In this document: in pieces, positions 46,891 through 58,699 of the stretch
Numbering within the stretch: the first letter of the stretch is position 1
Layout of the letters: every line of letters starts with the position of its first letter
Assembly (NCBI RefSeq): GCF_015706575.1
Contig: NW_024037071.1
Location: 10,343,774 to 10,407,773, forward strand
Length of the DNA: 64,000 nt
Direction: 5' to 3'
Source of the DNA: Patiria miniata
Taxonomy: Eukaryota; Echinodermata; Asteroidea; Valvatida; Asterinidae
Translations under genes and position numbers: made by a program
The notes under the pieces: generated by a model
What the model was told of the DNA's origin: nothing
Databases searched by the model: none
What the model saw: only the letters and a program-made list of their open reading frames with translations

Positions 46891-48149
46891 GGCCGAGTAA
46901 AATAAATAAAAGTTTCTCGTCCGGGTTTTTGAAAAATAGGAGGAAGAGGTTTTTTTTTTCCAAGATGGCCGCCATTTTAAAATTTCCTGCAACCTTTGGT
47001 GTTTCCACTGTTCAAAGACACTTTTAAAATGAAAGACAAGTTGGACAAGAGAACTGAACATATTTACATTGTCCTTTAGAGTTATATTGGTCTACCAAGA
47101 ACAGTTTTAGATGCATTTGCTTTAACCACCAAAAGTCGTGATTCATTTTGGATGAGTGATTTTACAGATAAAATCAAGCACCAAATGTCAACTCTCAAAA
47201 CCTAAAAGAGTAAATGCCAAGCTATTAAGAATGTGGGTTTTGGGTTTTTTGTCATAAACATATGAAGATTGATTGCAAATATTTGAGGCAATGTTTTTAT
47301 TCTATATAATTGGTCAGTTTATTTTTGCAAGTCTATATTAATTCTACTACACCTGTACACAGACTTTACCTGCAAATGCATCGAAAAGATCACCGAGTGT
47401 CGTCTTGCCATCAAATACTGTCCGTGCATACCACGGTTTTATAACTTTAATTTTGGTTCGTAAGGAAACGCAAACGAAAACCATTGTGATGAAATCAAAC
47501 AAAACAAAATGAAGATTCGGGCTTTAATTTCTTGTTGATGAATGCATGGAATGCACTGAGTGACTGCTACTAGCATGACTAGTGCTAGTGAAAACATCGG
47601 CCGCGCGAGCGAATTCTTTAAGCACATGCTCCAGCGTGAGCTAGTCTCATACTGGTTGCATTCTGGCTTCGAAGTCAGCATTAACCGCATACAGTACGGC
47701 AGACAGATTCCGGTTGAATTTTCAAACGACTGTAGTCTAAAACTATCTATAAACATACATGTACGTAGTCTGGTTCCCTAGACCTGACAATTATTCCTGA
47801 CACTCCCGTCTCAGCCTCGACTCAATGGGCGCGTAGATTCATCAGGAATAGTCAGAATCTGTTGGTCTGGGAACCAAGTGGGTGAGTTTTGTTGTGAACT
47901 CGCCATGCTCGCACTGTCGCAGGGGTAGCGATCACACGTCGATATTGTGTGGTGCACGAAGTGACCGACAGAGTCTATACTGAAAACTTCGACTCCCATA
48001 TTTCGCAAGTATTATTTTCCGATGAATTTGTGGACTTTTTCAGTGTTTTTACTGCATTTTTCAAAAATAAAAAATAATAAAAAAATCCAGGCGGCCTCCA
48101 AAAAGGAAGCGGGCGGGGACGAGAAACTTGGTTTTTTTTTAACTTTGCC
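46891..48149. mobile_element. Harbinger-type non-autonomous element, copy B
   Basis: Same ends as copy A, with TAA at 46888-46890 and 48150-48152. It is 449 bp longer, the extra material lying around 47135-47590, so copy A is an internal deletion derivative or copy B gained DNA. The two copies are separated by only about 60 bp and have the same orientation. The frames inside both copies encoding 'MRNMGVEVFSIDSVG' are shared repeat sequence and not a recognised protein. Confidence 0.75.
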
Positions 48150-48162
48150 TAAATGTTTCCTA

Positions 48163-48556
48163 TCGTTTCGTTTTGCGGTAACACCATGTGGTAATAACTA
48201 CTGCTTAGAAGATATTAGTTCTGAGAAGAACTTGTCCTGCTTATTATCAACTTGCTAAGTAGTTTTTTGTTCTGTTTAGAACAGTCCTGCTGTAAGTTCT
48301 AAAAGAACTTGTCTTTGGTCTCAACGTTTCGACTAGCCTGCTCTAGTCATCGTCAGTCTCCTGACGATGACTAGAGCAGGCTAGTCGAAACGTTCACCCC
48401 AAAGACAAGTTCTTTTAGAAATTACAGCAGGACTGTTCTAGACAGAACAAAAAACTACTTAGCAAGTTGATAATAAGCAGGACAAGTTCTTCTCAGAACT
48501 AATATCTTCTAAGCAGTAGTTATTACCACATGGTGTTACCGCAAAACGAAACGATA
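48163..48556. mobile_element. Near-perfect 390-bp palindrome, Penelope-like end
   Basis: Two arms of about 195 bp meet at 48357-48360 (GTCAGTCTCCTGAC). The outer ends ATCGTTTCGTTTTGCGGTAA and the following ACACCATGTGG relate it to the foldback at 4344-5013. The inner part CTGACGATGACTAGAGCAGG followed by CTAGTCGAAACGTT is the kind of segment found in the terminal repeats of Penelope-like elements. Both strands carry it because of the palindrome. No coding capacity. Confidence 0.6.
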
Positions 48557-48620
48557 CCGATACCCCACCATGCAAAGCCTCAAATCTTATAAATGTTTCC
48601 TCACAAATGCACGTATAACC

Positions 48621-49110
48621 AGTGGCGGCGTCAGACTCTAAAATTAAGGGGGCGGGGGGGCAATGGGGGGGGGGGCAAGCAAAGAATTTTTTTTTGGGGG
48701 GGGGGCAGCCAAAAATTTTTATTTTCAAGCCTGTGAACGCGCGCGCGTACCATTGCCAATGGTCCGGAAATAAGCTACTAGAGCAGAGTTTTACTAGAGT
48801 TTTACGAATGAGAAATGTATCAAACCGCAAAATGACGTACATGTATAACAAAATGTATAACAAATGTATAGAGATGTTAATTGGCTGAACACTATCTACG
48901 GCTGTATTAATGCATGTGTGGCGTGTTTTATCTTAAGTACCAATGTTCTAATGCTTTCATTGTGATAATTTTATGAATCTTAACAGCGAAGAAAATAAAC
49001 ATTATTAATATACTTGTAGAAATTAAGGTTGGGGAGGGGAGGGGGGAACTGGGGGGTGGGGGGCAATGAAAAAACTGTGGGGGGAGGGGGGGAATGCCCC
49101 CATGGCCCGC
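48621..49110. mobile_element. Probable hAT-like MITE with G-rich ends
   Basis: Starts CAGTGGCGGCGTCAG and passes into G-rich tracts, and ends in G-rich tracts followed by CCCCCATGGCCCGCCGG. This layout matches other hAT-like MITEs but I could not fix the right end or a target duplication. Confidence 0.35.
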
Positions 49111-49772
49111 CGGCCCGTGTACAGTACATTAGCTAACTTTCATTGACGTGATTCACAGTAGTGTTCCATTTTATGTATTGGATTGGCAGGCTAGACGTGA
49201 CAGAGTCGGAGCTCGCACTTTGCTTTGGTTACCTGTTAACAGCGATCCTATCCTCGGACGGACAAGAATTTTGGGACCAAAAGGTATGGCAGGCGCAAGG
49301 GACAAAACTGCAACCAGCGGGCTCTGCGAACGGATGACTTCAGAACCAGCAGTCAGCTGACTGGCAACCGTTCTGTGAAACTCCGTTCGGCAAATACACA
49401 ATGACTAACATTTATTCCTTAATAGCTAATATCGTCTCAGACGGAATCTGAACTGTGTTCACCAGGCTCAATCGACGGGCAACGGATATTTTTTACCCGG
49501 CAGGCTTGAAAATAGTTGTAATTTGGTTCGTGGATAGTAACGAATGTTCTTGATGATTCCGCAGGTGTGTGGGGTGGAGTGGAGAGAAATGGTGGTGATT
49601 TCTACAGTAGTGATGACCGTCATTAAGTTGGTCAACCATGCCGTATTCATCTGAAGACCAGGAAACAAATTGACAGTAGCGGTAAGCTAAACACACCATT
49701 TTTATTACATTTTCTGACATTCATTTTCAAATTCTGCAAAAGACTCTAATGGATCTGCCATGAAAGATTGTA

Positions 49773-49969
49773 CACTGTAAAAAAACAATAGGCAAAATGG
49801 GTTGATAATTCGACCAATGCTGGTCGAATTATCAACTGACTACACTCTTGGGCAAATTCTTCCCAATAGTTTGACAGTTTTTACCCAAGTCAACCCAATA
49901 TGATGTAATTCATACCAATGCTGGGCATGTTACATTGCCTAACAATGTTTCATTCAACCTTTTACAGTG
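49773..49969. mobile_element. 197-bp MITE with CACTGTAAAA ends
   Basis: CACTGTAAAAAAAC at the left and TTTTACAGTG at the right. An internal perfect hairpin GATAATTCGACCA-atgc-TGGTCGAATTATC is at 49804-49833. In the intron between pseudogene exons 5 and 6. Family not assigned. Confidence 0.6.
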
Positions 49970-51255
49970 AATTTTCTTAAAGTTCTTTTCAATTGAAATG
50001 GATTCCGAACTATTAACATTGGTTTCAATCATTTTTTTTCGTGCTAACAAATTATCTTTCATTTATTTATTTATTAATTTGTTTTTTAAGTTTATTTTTT
50101 TATCGGGCAAGTCATTACATGCGGTGTTCCATTGAGTCTTAGCTGACACAAAATACATAGATTTTAAGCAAGGTTGACTGAAGATAAAAACTCAGAAAAA
50201 AAGAAGGCCCTCGGTTTCCGTTTGGTCCGTTCTTATATTTTGTTCCAGTTTTGTCTATTTTATGTTACTTTTTGTGGCATTTGAGCGTCATTTCTCTTGA
50301 GAATTTGGGCTGTAGCAAAGCAAGCTCTTGTCGAATTTTGGTAGTTTATTGTTCCAAAGTCCTTTTAACACTGAACTGACAATTTGATATCATATTCAAT
50401 CGTAGTACCCTGTTGAGTTAAAATGGACAAAACCTTTATTTTTAATCATATTAATCAGTGTTTTTTTTTACTAGCATTCGCGAGCCGAATAATGAGGTGT
50501 GGATTTACAGAGCAAAAGAAGGGCACCCTCTGCTTTAACCTGAAATTAATCTAATCAAAGCGTCTGATCAAAGCATGCATATTTATGCGATATCGCAACT
50601 CAGCAAATTGGAGTGGACTTTTTACTAAATCGTGACGCATTTCATTCCCAAATCAAAACTAACGGTTTGATTGGTCAATTCGAATGCAGTGTTTTGTAAT
50701 ACAACAGCCGGGCGCGTATCGCATTACATTATACAGAGCGCGTGACCACAGCCATTGTTGCTGTGTCTAGGTGTTTTTTTATTCATGTCTATGACGCGAC
50801 ACAGGTGAATGACCGAGGACCCGATATAGAGAGCGCCCGCTGATTGGTCAAAATCTGGAGGTCAAGATGTGGTTGTCTTGCATAATTAATCAGCGAATCT
50901 GTTCAAAAATTATAGATCGTGGCTCCGCCATAGTCTATTACATAGACTAACCCAAAACAGGCAGGGTTTCAATTTCTCCGTATTTTCTGCGTCTGAAACG
51001 GATGCGATTTTCCACAGGGCACCAGTGTGGTCTCCACACTCCTGCACATTGTACGGTTCTTGTCATGGCGGTCGTTACCAAGGAAACCACAGAGCTGTAC
51101 CAGTACCAGCCCTGCGTCTTTCTTATTCTGTTTGGTCTGATAGGATCCAAAATGGCCAACAAACTTATAGTGGGTTAAGTAAAAGAATACTCATTACCAA
51201 TATATGTTTGTTTTTATACAGACAAACAAATAAACAAACAACCCAACACACCAAT

Positions 51256-51286
51256 AAAAATAAATAAATAAATAAATAAATAAACC
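51256..51286. repeat. (AAAT)n microsatellite
   Basis: About seven AAAT units preceded by AAACAAACAACCC-type text. It generates spurious open frames rich in Phe, Leu and Tyr on the minus strand. Confidence 0.8.
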
Positions 51287-51859
51287 GGGTGCACCCTTGC
51301 GTTGGTGTGTACCAAAAGTGTTTGACATCCGCTGGGAATATTCCACAGTAAAACAAAATGCCATAACAAAATGCCAATGTATGCATTGGCAGTTACCTTT
51401 ATTAGCCCCTTTTAGCCAGATGCCTTGTTCCTGACCATTCACGTAATTGTAGCTGAATGTCTTGTTAGAGTTGTGTCCAAAAAATCAGCTGCGTGCCCCC
51501 TGTCGGATTGTTTTGATGCAACCCTGGGGTGGGAGCAAGGACAACCTGTACATGAACTCGATTATAATTCTATACAGATCCTTGCTATCAGTTTATCCAA
51601 CATTTTTTATTAGAAGTTACGTTCCATTAAAACAAGCAAACCAGACTCGGAACCACATTTGGGTTCTTCTTTTTCAGATCGCTTACGTGACTAAGTCACC
51701 GATGATTCTTCCAGACACCATTCTGATTGGGCCAATGGCGATGCTAGCCAATCAACACCTGTCTAATCCCCTGCCAAGTCACCTCTTACTGTGGTCCGTT
51801 ATGGTGAGTCAGGGTTACTAGACTTTAAGAAAATTCCAACGAACAAAAGACAAATAGAC

Positions 51860-52040
51860 CATTATCATGTTGTGGCCATCTTGAATTTTTCCCCGTTCAA
51901 ATCAACGTAACCAAAGCGAGGCCGGAAGGAAAAATAGTCTGGCTTCTTTTCGCAAACAAACAAAATTTATCATTCAGTACTGTAAGTAGATTCAGGGAAC
52001 ATGACTGAAATGGTGGCAGCTTAAAAAGGTTTATTGTTTT
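51860..52040. repeat. Interspersed repeat shared with 11.20-11.39 kb
   Basis: Reverse complement of the segment described at 11200-11385 (shared CATGACTGAAATGGTGGCAG). Lies between pseudogene exons 7 and 8. Confidence 0.6.
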
Positions 52041-52494
52041 ATTTCAACATTACACTGGCATCTTCCTGAACTGTAAAACTGGCGTTAAATCTTCACAAAG
52101 AAGCTGACTCGATGATCATCAGCAGTAAAGAATAAAGGTTTTTTACTCCCAAAGACGAAATTGACGCAAGCCGTTGTTTAAATGCTATTTGAGGTCTGAA
52201 ATCCATGTATTTACGTTTGGAATAATTGTTACCATCATCATTGAGGTTGAAGTATACATGATCGACGACGGTTAGGGCCAACCGTTACCTAAACGTTCGT
52301 CTCGGAACATCTATGTATAGTACATTACCCCAACCAGCTGAGGATTTTAAACTGATCATAAGAAGTTTTTCTCAAGGGGGACTTATAGGCCTTTGGATGG
52401 AAATAATGATGTATACTTTTTTTCGCAGGTATACAGCGCACTTGATCTGCTCCGCTACGTTACGGTTGTGAGCCTTGTGACGTTCTTCACCTGA

Positions 52495-53300
52495 CATGTT
52501 TCGGACCGTACCCAGTGAAAAAGCAAACAAACGGTAAAAGCATCGGTGTCAGCGGTTGGATGCAGAACGGTAGGAGCGATGTTCACTAAATCGATGTGAG
52601 GAATAGTAGCAGCAATTTAAGTCCTGTTGGATGAGTGCTGATAGTAATAATAGCAGCGATAATTGTGATATGGTGACAAGGCGGGAAAAGGAGTAGTAGT
52701 ATTTACACTGGTGGCAGTGGTGGTATTGATGGCTGCCAATGGTATTTTTGAGTATCTATGCAAACAACAGCAATACTGATACAGATGGCAGCGGTGGGAT
52801 ATGAGTAATATTAGTAATTACTGATATTAGTAATTACTGATATATTACTGAGATATTACTGAGTTTTAGTGCTGTAGTGGAATCTCTTAAACTTATCTTT
52901 TAATGTCCTGGTGGAATCTTAACTTTTGGACCATTTCACTTTGTTATGGACGGATTTTGAAGTTATTGATCTTTGCAACTATGTTTTTATTTAGGGTTCA
53001 TGCAATATTATTCTCTTAAGAACATATTTTGTAATACTTTCTACTCCTCTTAATTTTGTAACCTATTTGTCATCCCTTTTTGGTTAATCGTATTGAAAAA
53101 GTGCACTTCTTCAGACGTTTACTATTTTCCGTGAATTTCTTGACAACTAAGGGCGCTGCTTCTGTGATGTCATTTCAGGAAGGCACTCAGATTTATAATT
53201 CGCATTATACAGTCCTTTAGTGATCGTCAAAAACCCGGGTCCCTCCTACCCTCTCACACGCAATGTGTCCCAAGTCTCATCATTTAGAACGCCCAAATAT
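52495..53300. other. Intergenic, no gene seen
   Basis: Between the end of the pseudogene and the tandem duplication downstream of the NLR gene. It contains a short 'AGTAATTACTGATATT' repeat (52800-52860) and otherwise nothing recognisable. Confidence 0.5.
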
Positions 53301-53308
53301 AATAACAG

Positions 53309-54560
53309 ATGAAGGCAAAATGTACTTCTTCGATAATTTATTTACAATATGTCTTCAAAAATACACAAAAAATCAATAAATGGGGTGAGCCATTTTCACA
53401 CTCTAATTACTGCCAAATGTAGCACATGACAACTGGCAAAATAAAACAAAATACAGTGAATGCGCTACAAGCTTCAACATCAAATATTTGAGCACCATTC
53501 AATAATTGAAGACTCTTGTCCTAAACACTATTCAGTTACATTATAAAATTGTGTTTATAAGCGTGTTTAAAACAGGTGTTCTTTTGGCCTTGAATTGAAT
53601 AACAAAAATTAGATAATATTTGCAAGAAACAATGTTACTCCCGATTTACTGTAATTGTCCGGTAATGTCCTCAAAAATTAATTACAAAAGCTTTTTAACC
53701 TATCCCGGTATGTACACAATGAGAATTAATGTTTAGTTGCACCGCGTGGTTTGCAAGGTGACCACTATACATTTGCGATTTTAAACAGCGTTAAGTACAT
53801 GTAGTTAAACGTTAAATATTTGCATCATATCGTTTCAAAGTGTTACAATTGTTACAAGTGTTACAATCTCATGTTAATTCAATTTGTATATATTTGATTA
53901 TTAGTGATGTCTTTTTGAACTGTATGGACGTGACAACCCGTCGATGAAGGCAAAATGTATACAAGTGGGGTAAGACTGTTAAGCCATTTTCACACCCTAA
54001 TAACTGACAAATACAGTTCAACTTCACCAAATGTAGCACACGGCAACCGGCAAAATAGAGAAAAATACAGTGTAATGCGCTACAAGTTTCAAAATCAAAA
54101 TCAAAGAAGAACGCGTTCATAATCTGAGCACCATTCAATAATTAAACACTTTTGTTTTAAACACTATGCAGTTACATTCTAAAGCGTGTTTAAACAGGTG
54201 CTCTTAGCTTTGAATTAAATAAGAAAAAAATACCAAAATAATAATTTCAAAAAAACAATGTTACACCCCCGATTTGCTGTATCTGTCAGGTAATATTAAA
54301 TGTCCTCAGAAGTTAATTACGAAAGCTTTTCAACCTATTCCGGTATGTACACAATGTCAGATACATGTTTAGTTGCACCGCGAGGTTTAAAAGGTGACCA
54401 CTTGACATTGGCTATTTGAAATAGTGTTAAGAACATGTAGTTAAACGTCAAATATTTTCATTATTTGAAAAATTAAAAAGTGTTTTATAAGTCTTACAAT
54501 CTAATGTTAATTCAATTTGTATATTTGAATATTATTTGTGTCTTTTTCAACTGCATAGAC
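53309..54560. repeat. Tandem duplication of about 620 bp
   Basis: Two direct copies (about 53309-53938 and 53945-54560) share 'GATGAAGGCAAAATGTA', 'AAGCCATTTTCACACYCTAA', 'TACAGTG.AATGCGCTACAAG', 'CCTCA.AA.TTAATTAC.AAAGCTTTT' and 'CGTGACAACCC'. Divergence by many small changes means it is not recent. It lies just downstream of the NLR stop codon and may form part of its 3' untranslated region. Confidence 0.7.
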
Positions 54561-54657
54561 GTGACAACCCATCCGGAAAATATCTGATTATTTTTAAGTT
54601 AAATGCATTAAGCCTTTTCTCAGTTCGGAAATGATGAATATGCAGAGATTTAATTTA

Positions 54658-57600
54658 CTAGCCCGAAGATGCCTTTTTCAGTCGAGGTAGGATGTGGTGA
54701 ACCACCTTCTCAACGAGTGTTTGATCGAGGCCTGAGCTTTGTAGTGGGAAATAGTCCAGCTGGGGAAAGCTCCGGAGATGATTTGCTAATGTTTTTACTC
54801 CATCCAAACTGAATGCATTTCTACCGACATACAGCGCTTTCAAAACATGACCAGTTGGAAGGATTCGGATGAGGGCTATGACGTCATCATCATTCAAATA
54901 ACATGACTCGCAACCAAGATACTCCAGGGAGGCTGTAACTAAAGGAGCTAATGTACTCACGTGACCATGCATGTTGATATTACGTAACCCAAACCCATCT
55001 AACTTGCAGTCTTTCAAAGCATCCACCAGCTGAATGACAGAATAATGAGATAGTTCAACCATCGTTACACCAAACAGCTGAAATTCATGTTGGGACAAAC
55101 GTATCATTCTTTGTGAAATTACCTCCGGAGAAAACACTGACTTTTTGTTTACATACACCATTAATGTCAGCCGGGACAAAATAGTTTCTTCTACTGATCC
55201 AAGTAATTCCTCTAAATGACGAATCTCTCTGTCCCCTTGTTCAGACATGGTATACCGAACCGTGAGTGCCTCAACTACATTCAAGTTTACAGTCACAACG
55301 ATACGTAGTGCAAGTGTAATATCGTCATACGTACCGCAGTGTAAGTCAATATGCACGCCTTCCAGTGACGTGTCGGGAACTGATCGTAAATAAAAATCTA
55401 ATGCCATCAGATCCTCTCGGGTATCACAATGCAGATACCATTGTTTGACCAGTTCATTAGCCAACTCCTTTGAACCAGAATCAAAAAGCAACAAGCGCAA
55501 CAAGTCATCTCTCTTAACATTGTACTGTTTGTGTACATGATTTAGAATAACACGCGCAACTTCGGGCGACCGCCCACAGCAAAACCGAAGGAGCATTTCC
55601 ATTTCACCAAGATTATCAGAATCAATCTGCTCCAACATTTGGTGGAAAGTTTCGATATCATGTTTATACAAATGAACCAGGTAATGAGCAGCAGAGTATT
55701 CTTGAAAGGATCGATGATAAAATGTGACCACTTCTTTGATATAAAGACCGCTGATGAAACTTTCCCTCTGCAGGAAACCAAATTCACAACCGTCATGCAA
55801 AGATGAGGTACATTCAGAAAATTCCTCTCTGTCGAAAACAAATCGTGCGTATGTTGAATCTAACAGTCCATTTAATGCAATACGTCCGAGGTCCTTCAAG
55901 ACAGTGTTCACTCGTTGCCGCAAGTGATGGTCATCTTTAATTCTGCGTCTGACAAGAACCTCTGCGAACTCGAAGTAGAGCGCTGTGATATTATGTGGCA
56001 AAGAATACTGATTTTTCCAAATGATGCACACCACGTGGCAAACGATAGGAATCTCCGTCAGTCTATGAAAAGATGGGATGGAGTCTAACCGCGCAATTAA
56101 AGTCTCACCCGACGTGATATTGTCGGTAAAGTGTGACTTGATAAATTTGTTTCTGTTTTCAATTGAAAAGCCTAAAATCGTAACCTTGGCGAAATTCTTG
56201 TAACTATTCTGAACATACTCAACCATATGAGGTCGCGTTGTTACCAACACGTAGCTATTGACCAAGACTTTGTTTTGAAAAACATCTTTGATTGTGTACA
56301 CACCCTTCGTAGATTCCAAAACATTAGATGGAATCTCATCTAATCCGTCCAGTAAGAATGCTATGTCTGCTTGGTTATTGGCGATTATGTCTTTCATTTT
56401 AGATTTCGTCAGATCGGTATCCTTTGGTAAAATTTGGTCAAATATTGCATCTATGATACAACTCGATTTCCGCATGTGCCTCAACTTCAACACGAACACA
56501 AGCTTGAATTTCGCGAGTTTACCCTTAACCGACCAATCATTCGCAATTTTCCCTAAAATTGTGGTTTTCCCATATCCGGCCCCACCTGAGAGAATGATTT
56601 TGGAGTCTTTTACAATTTCTGGTTTAAACAACTCTTCCCACGTATCCAAACGTAATGTTTGTACTTTGTCCAACATTATTTCCTCCCCGCGGTCATTCGG
56701 CATTATCTTTCCCGGTAAGTCCCTATTGAGTTCCAAATCAACAAAGAACTCATCAATATCCACGGTCCAGGAGGGTAGCAAGGGGTGTGAAGGGATGGTG
56801 CTTGTTGTATCTTTGTAGAACTGCATAAGCTGCTGCTGGCAGTATTCCAGATCAGTGAGGACTGAAGGCGTGGGCGGCACAGGCCCTGAAATTATACACA
56901 CACATAAAACATGAACGTAACCAATCTAACCATTTGCAGATCAAAAATTGCCAATCAAGTTGAATAAAGCCTATATAGGCTTCTTCAACTGCCCGGATTT
57001 TGGCGGAAAGCGCCCACTGTTTTGCCAGGCCAGTGTTTGCAAGACGTTTCATACCAAAACGCCCATCAGACATTTAACCGACTTCTTAGGGCGGGTATTG
57101 ACCAATAAGATGTTTCTACCGTCTAATACTGAAAGCAGATAAACCAAACCTTTTCTTTTGGTTTCAGCATGCTGAAGTTGTTTCTTTTGGTTTCAGCATT
57201 CTGAAACTGTTTCTTTTGGTTTCAGCATTCTGAAGCTGGCATACTTTTGGATATTTTGATTCGGAGAAAGGTTGTTGCTGCCAATGTTCATGAGTAAAAG
57301 TTAAATATGTACACGAGATGGATTGCACAAAATGCCTTCACGTTGACTGTCGGAGCGGAGATGTTTGATCAATGTTGTTCAGCATAATGACTTATTTTGC
57401 TTTAATATCTGAAAAGTATCATAACACATGATTTTGAAAAACGCTTCGTATATAAGTGTCTGAAATAGTTCATCTTTATTTAAAAATGTTCGGCTTACAT
57501 GGGGGGGAATTGTAGAACAGAATGCCAACCAGGACTATCACAACAGCAAAAAGGCGAGGCCAAGAAAATGAAACCCATTTCCATTGATCAGGTTGATCTA

Positions 57601-58688
57601 AAAAGGGCAAAATAACACAAAGATCGGAAAGGTTTATAGACGAAAGCCAATCTTTCGGGTCACCTTTAGAACTTTGATGTAATGTGTTTAAATGCAGCAG
57701 AGGCGATTTATTGCCAACATGGGAGTGAGGGTGACCAGCAATTAGAGAAATTCGAGAAAAAAAGGGGGACAACAATATAACCATAGAGGGCGCTGGTCAA
57801 AGATGTATGTATGCAAATAGATGATGCTCATTTACGCCCATTTCGACAATTGGCATATATTGTGTAAATTCCGTGTGTGTTGCACTCACACCATTTTGGA
57901 AAAATACAGTGCAAATTTAGGTACATTGGGTTAAAATCTATACGCAATAAATTATTTGGTGGGGAGGGCAATCGCCATTGGTGCCCCCCTCCCCGTCAGG
58001 GGACCGATGCCCATGATGGGGTGCCATACAGCATGTTGTCAACCTAAGTTACTCAAGACTAAATCACTCACCTGACTTAAGCCTACATAATTATTCATGG
58101 TTTGTGCTTTACCTGTTGGAGGATTCTCTCCGTCATTTGAATATTTTGTCTCTTCTTCTCCCAACTCTTCAGGGTAAAAAACAGAGAAACTTTATAAAAT
58201 ATGTTACAAAAATTACCATCCTCATTAAATAAATCGTGAACTTGAATACGTGAATATTAAGATAGTGAAATTTAATCATATCAATTGTTTGAACAGTCAA
58301 ATTGATTTCAGGACGACTAATTAAAGGATATGAAACGTGATTTTACCTTCTACGGAAGGATTCTGTGTTGGCGGATTCTCATGGTCAGTTGAGTCTTCTG
58401 GTTTTTGTTCTTTCAGCTCTTTACGGTATTAATTATTTCGAAAGAAGAGTGCAAGCGATACAACATATTTTATTTTACCTTCTTTGGAGGATTTCCTGTG
58501 GAAATGGAAATGTGACCTAGTCACATAACCAGCAACGACAAGGCCTCTGGACTCCAGATTGGCTATACCAGCGCCAGCCCGTGAAGTTGTTGGGTTCATC
58601 TGTGCATCAGACGAGGTCGGTGCATAACTGGAGGATAGTGGACTGGATGATGCTGATGGGACTTCATCTTGCACATGATGCTCTGATA
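54658..58688 (-). CDS. NLR-type receptor: NACHT NTPase with C-terminal LRRs
   Basis: Cytosolic pattern-recognition receptor of the NLR family, which oligomerises through its NACHT NTPase. Exons seen: 58688-58479, 58418-58347, 58166-58113 and 56885-54658 (stop at 54658). All joins are phase 1 and leave one open frame of roughly 850 residues. In the large exon: Walker A 'GGAGYGKTT' about 100 residues in, Walker B 'FLLDGLDE' about 77 residues later, sensor 'VLVTTRP', and 'FYHRSFQEYSAAHYL' of the winged-helix/NACHT-associated region. The last 120 residues form degenerate leucine-rich repeats ('ALYVGRNAFSLDGVKTLANH'). The small exons encode Ser/Pro/Glu-rich linkers. The exon beginning at 58688 has no ATG after its acceptor, so the start and any death-fold domain lie further upstream and are not identified. 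The acceptor at 58420 has a poor pyrimidine tract. Confidence 0.85.
57149..57237. repeat. Three 32-bp tandem repeats in the NLR intron
   Basis: TTTCTTTTGGTTTCAGCATT followed by CTGAA(A/G)CTG occurs three times with one or two changes. Each unit contains a TTTCAG acceptor-like string and a small CAGCATTCTG dyad. It lies in the intron just upstream of the large NACHT exon. Confidence 0.75.
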
Positions 58689-58699
58689 CTGACAAGAGT

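Larger units (their letters stand above)
33484..52494 (+). pseudogene. Inverted second copy of the phosphotransferase gene, broken
   Basis: Seven of eight exons of the minus-strand gene are found in order on this strand: 33484-33601 (exon 2), 34624-34738 plus 39170-39196 (exon 3, split), 49190-49283 (4), 49565-49681 (5), 51018-51169 (6), 51678-51803 (7) and 52429-52494 (8). Acceptor and donor positions match those of the intact gene. Defects: exon 1 not found; exon 2 is 39 nt shorter in frame and lacks the DALDGKQ catalytic motif; exon 3 is split by 4.4 kb of nested transposons and its donor is GTCGAG; exon 5 has TGA at 49652 where the intact gene has TGG; exon 6 has a one-base deletion near 51050; exon 8 ends early. 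Once the insertion is removed, exon 3 has exactly the 142 nt of its paralogue. Could be transcribed but cannot make the enzyme. Confidence 0.9.

Noticed and set aside
56288..56818. 176-residue plus-strand frame opposite the NACHT domain
   Set aside because: Antisense shadow of the NLR exon; no independent motif.
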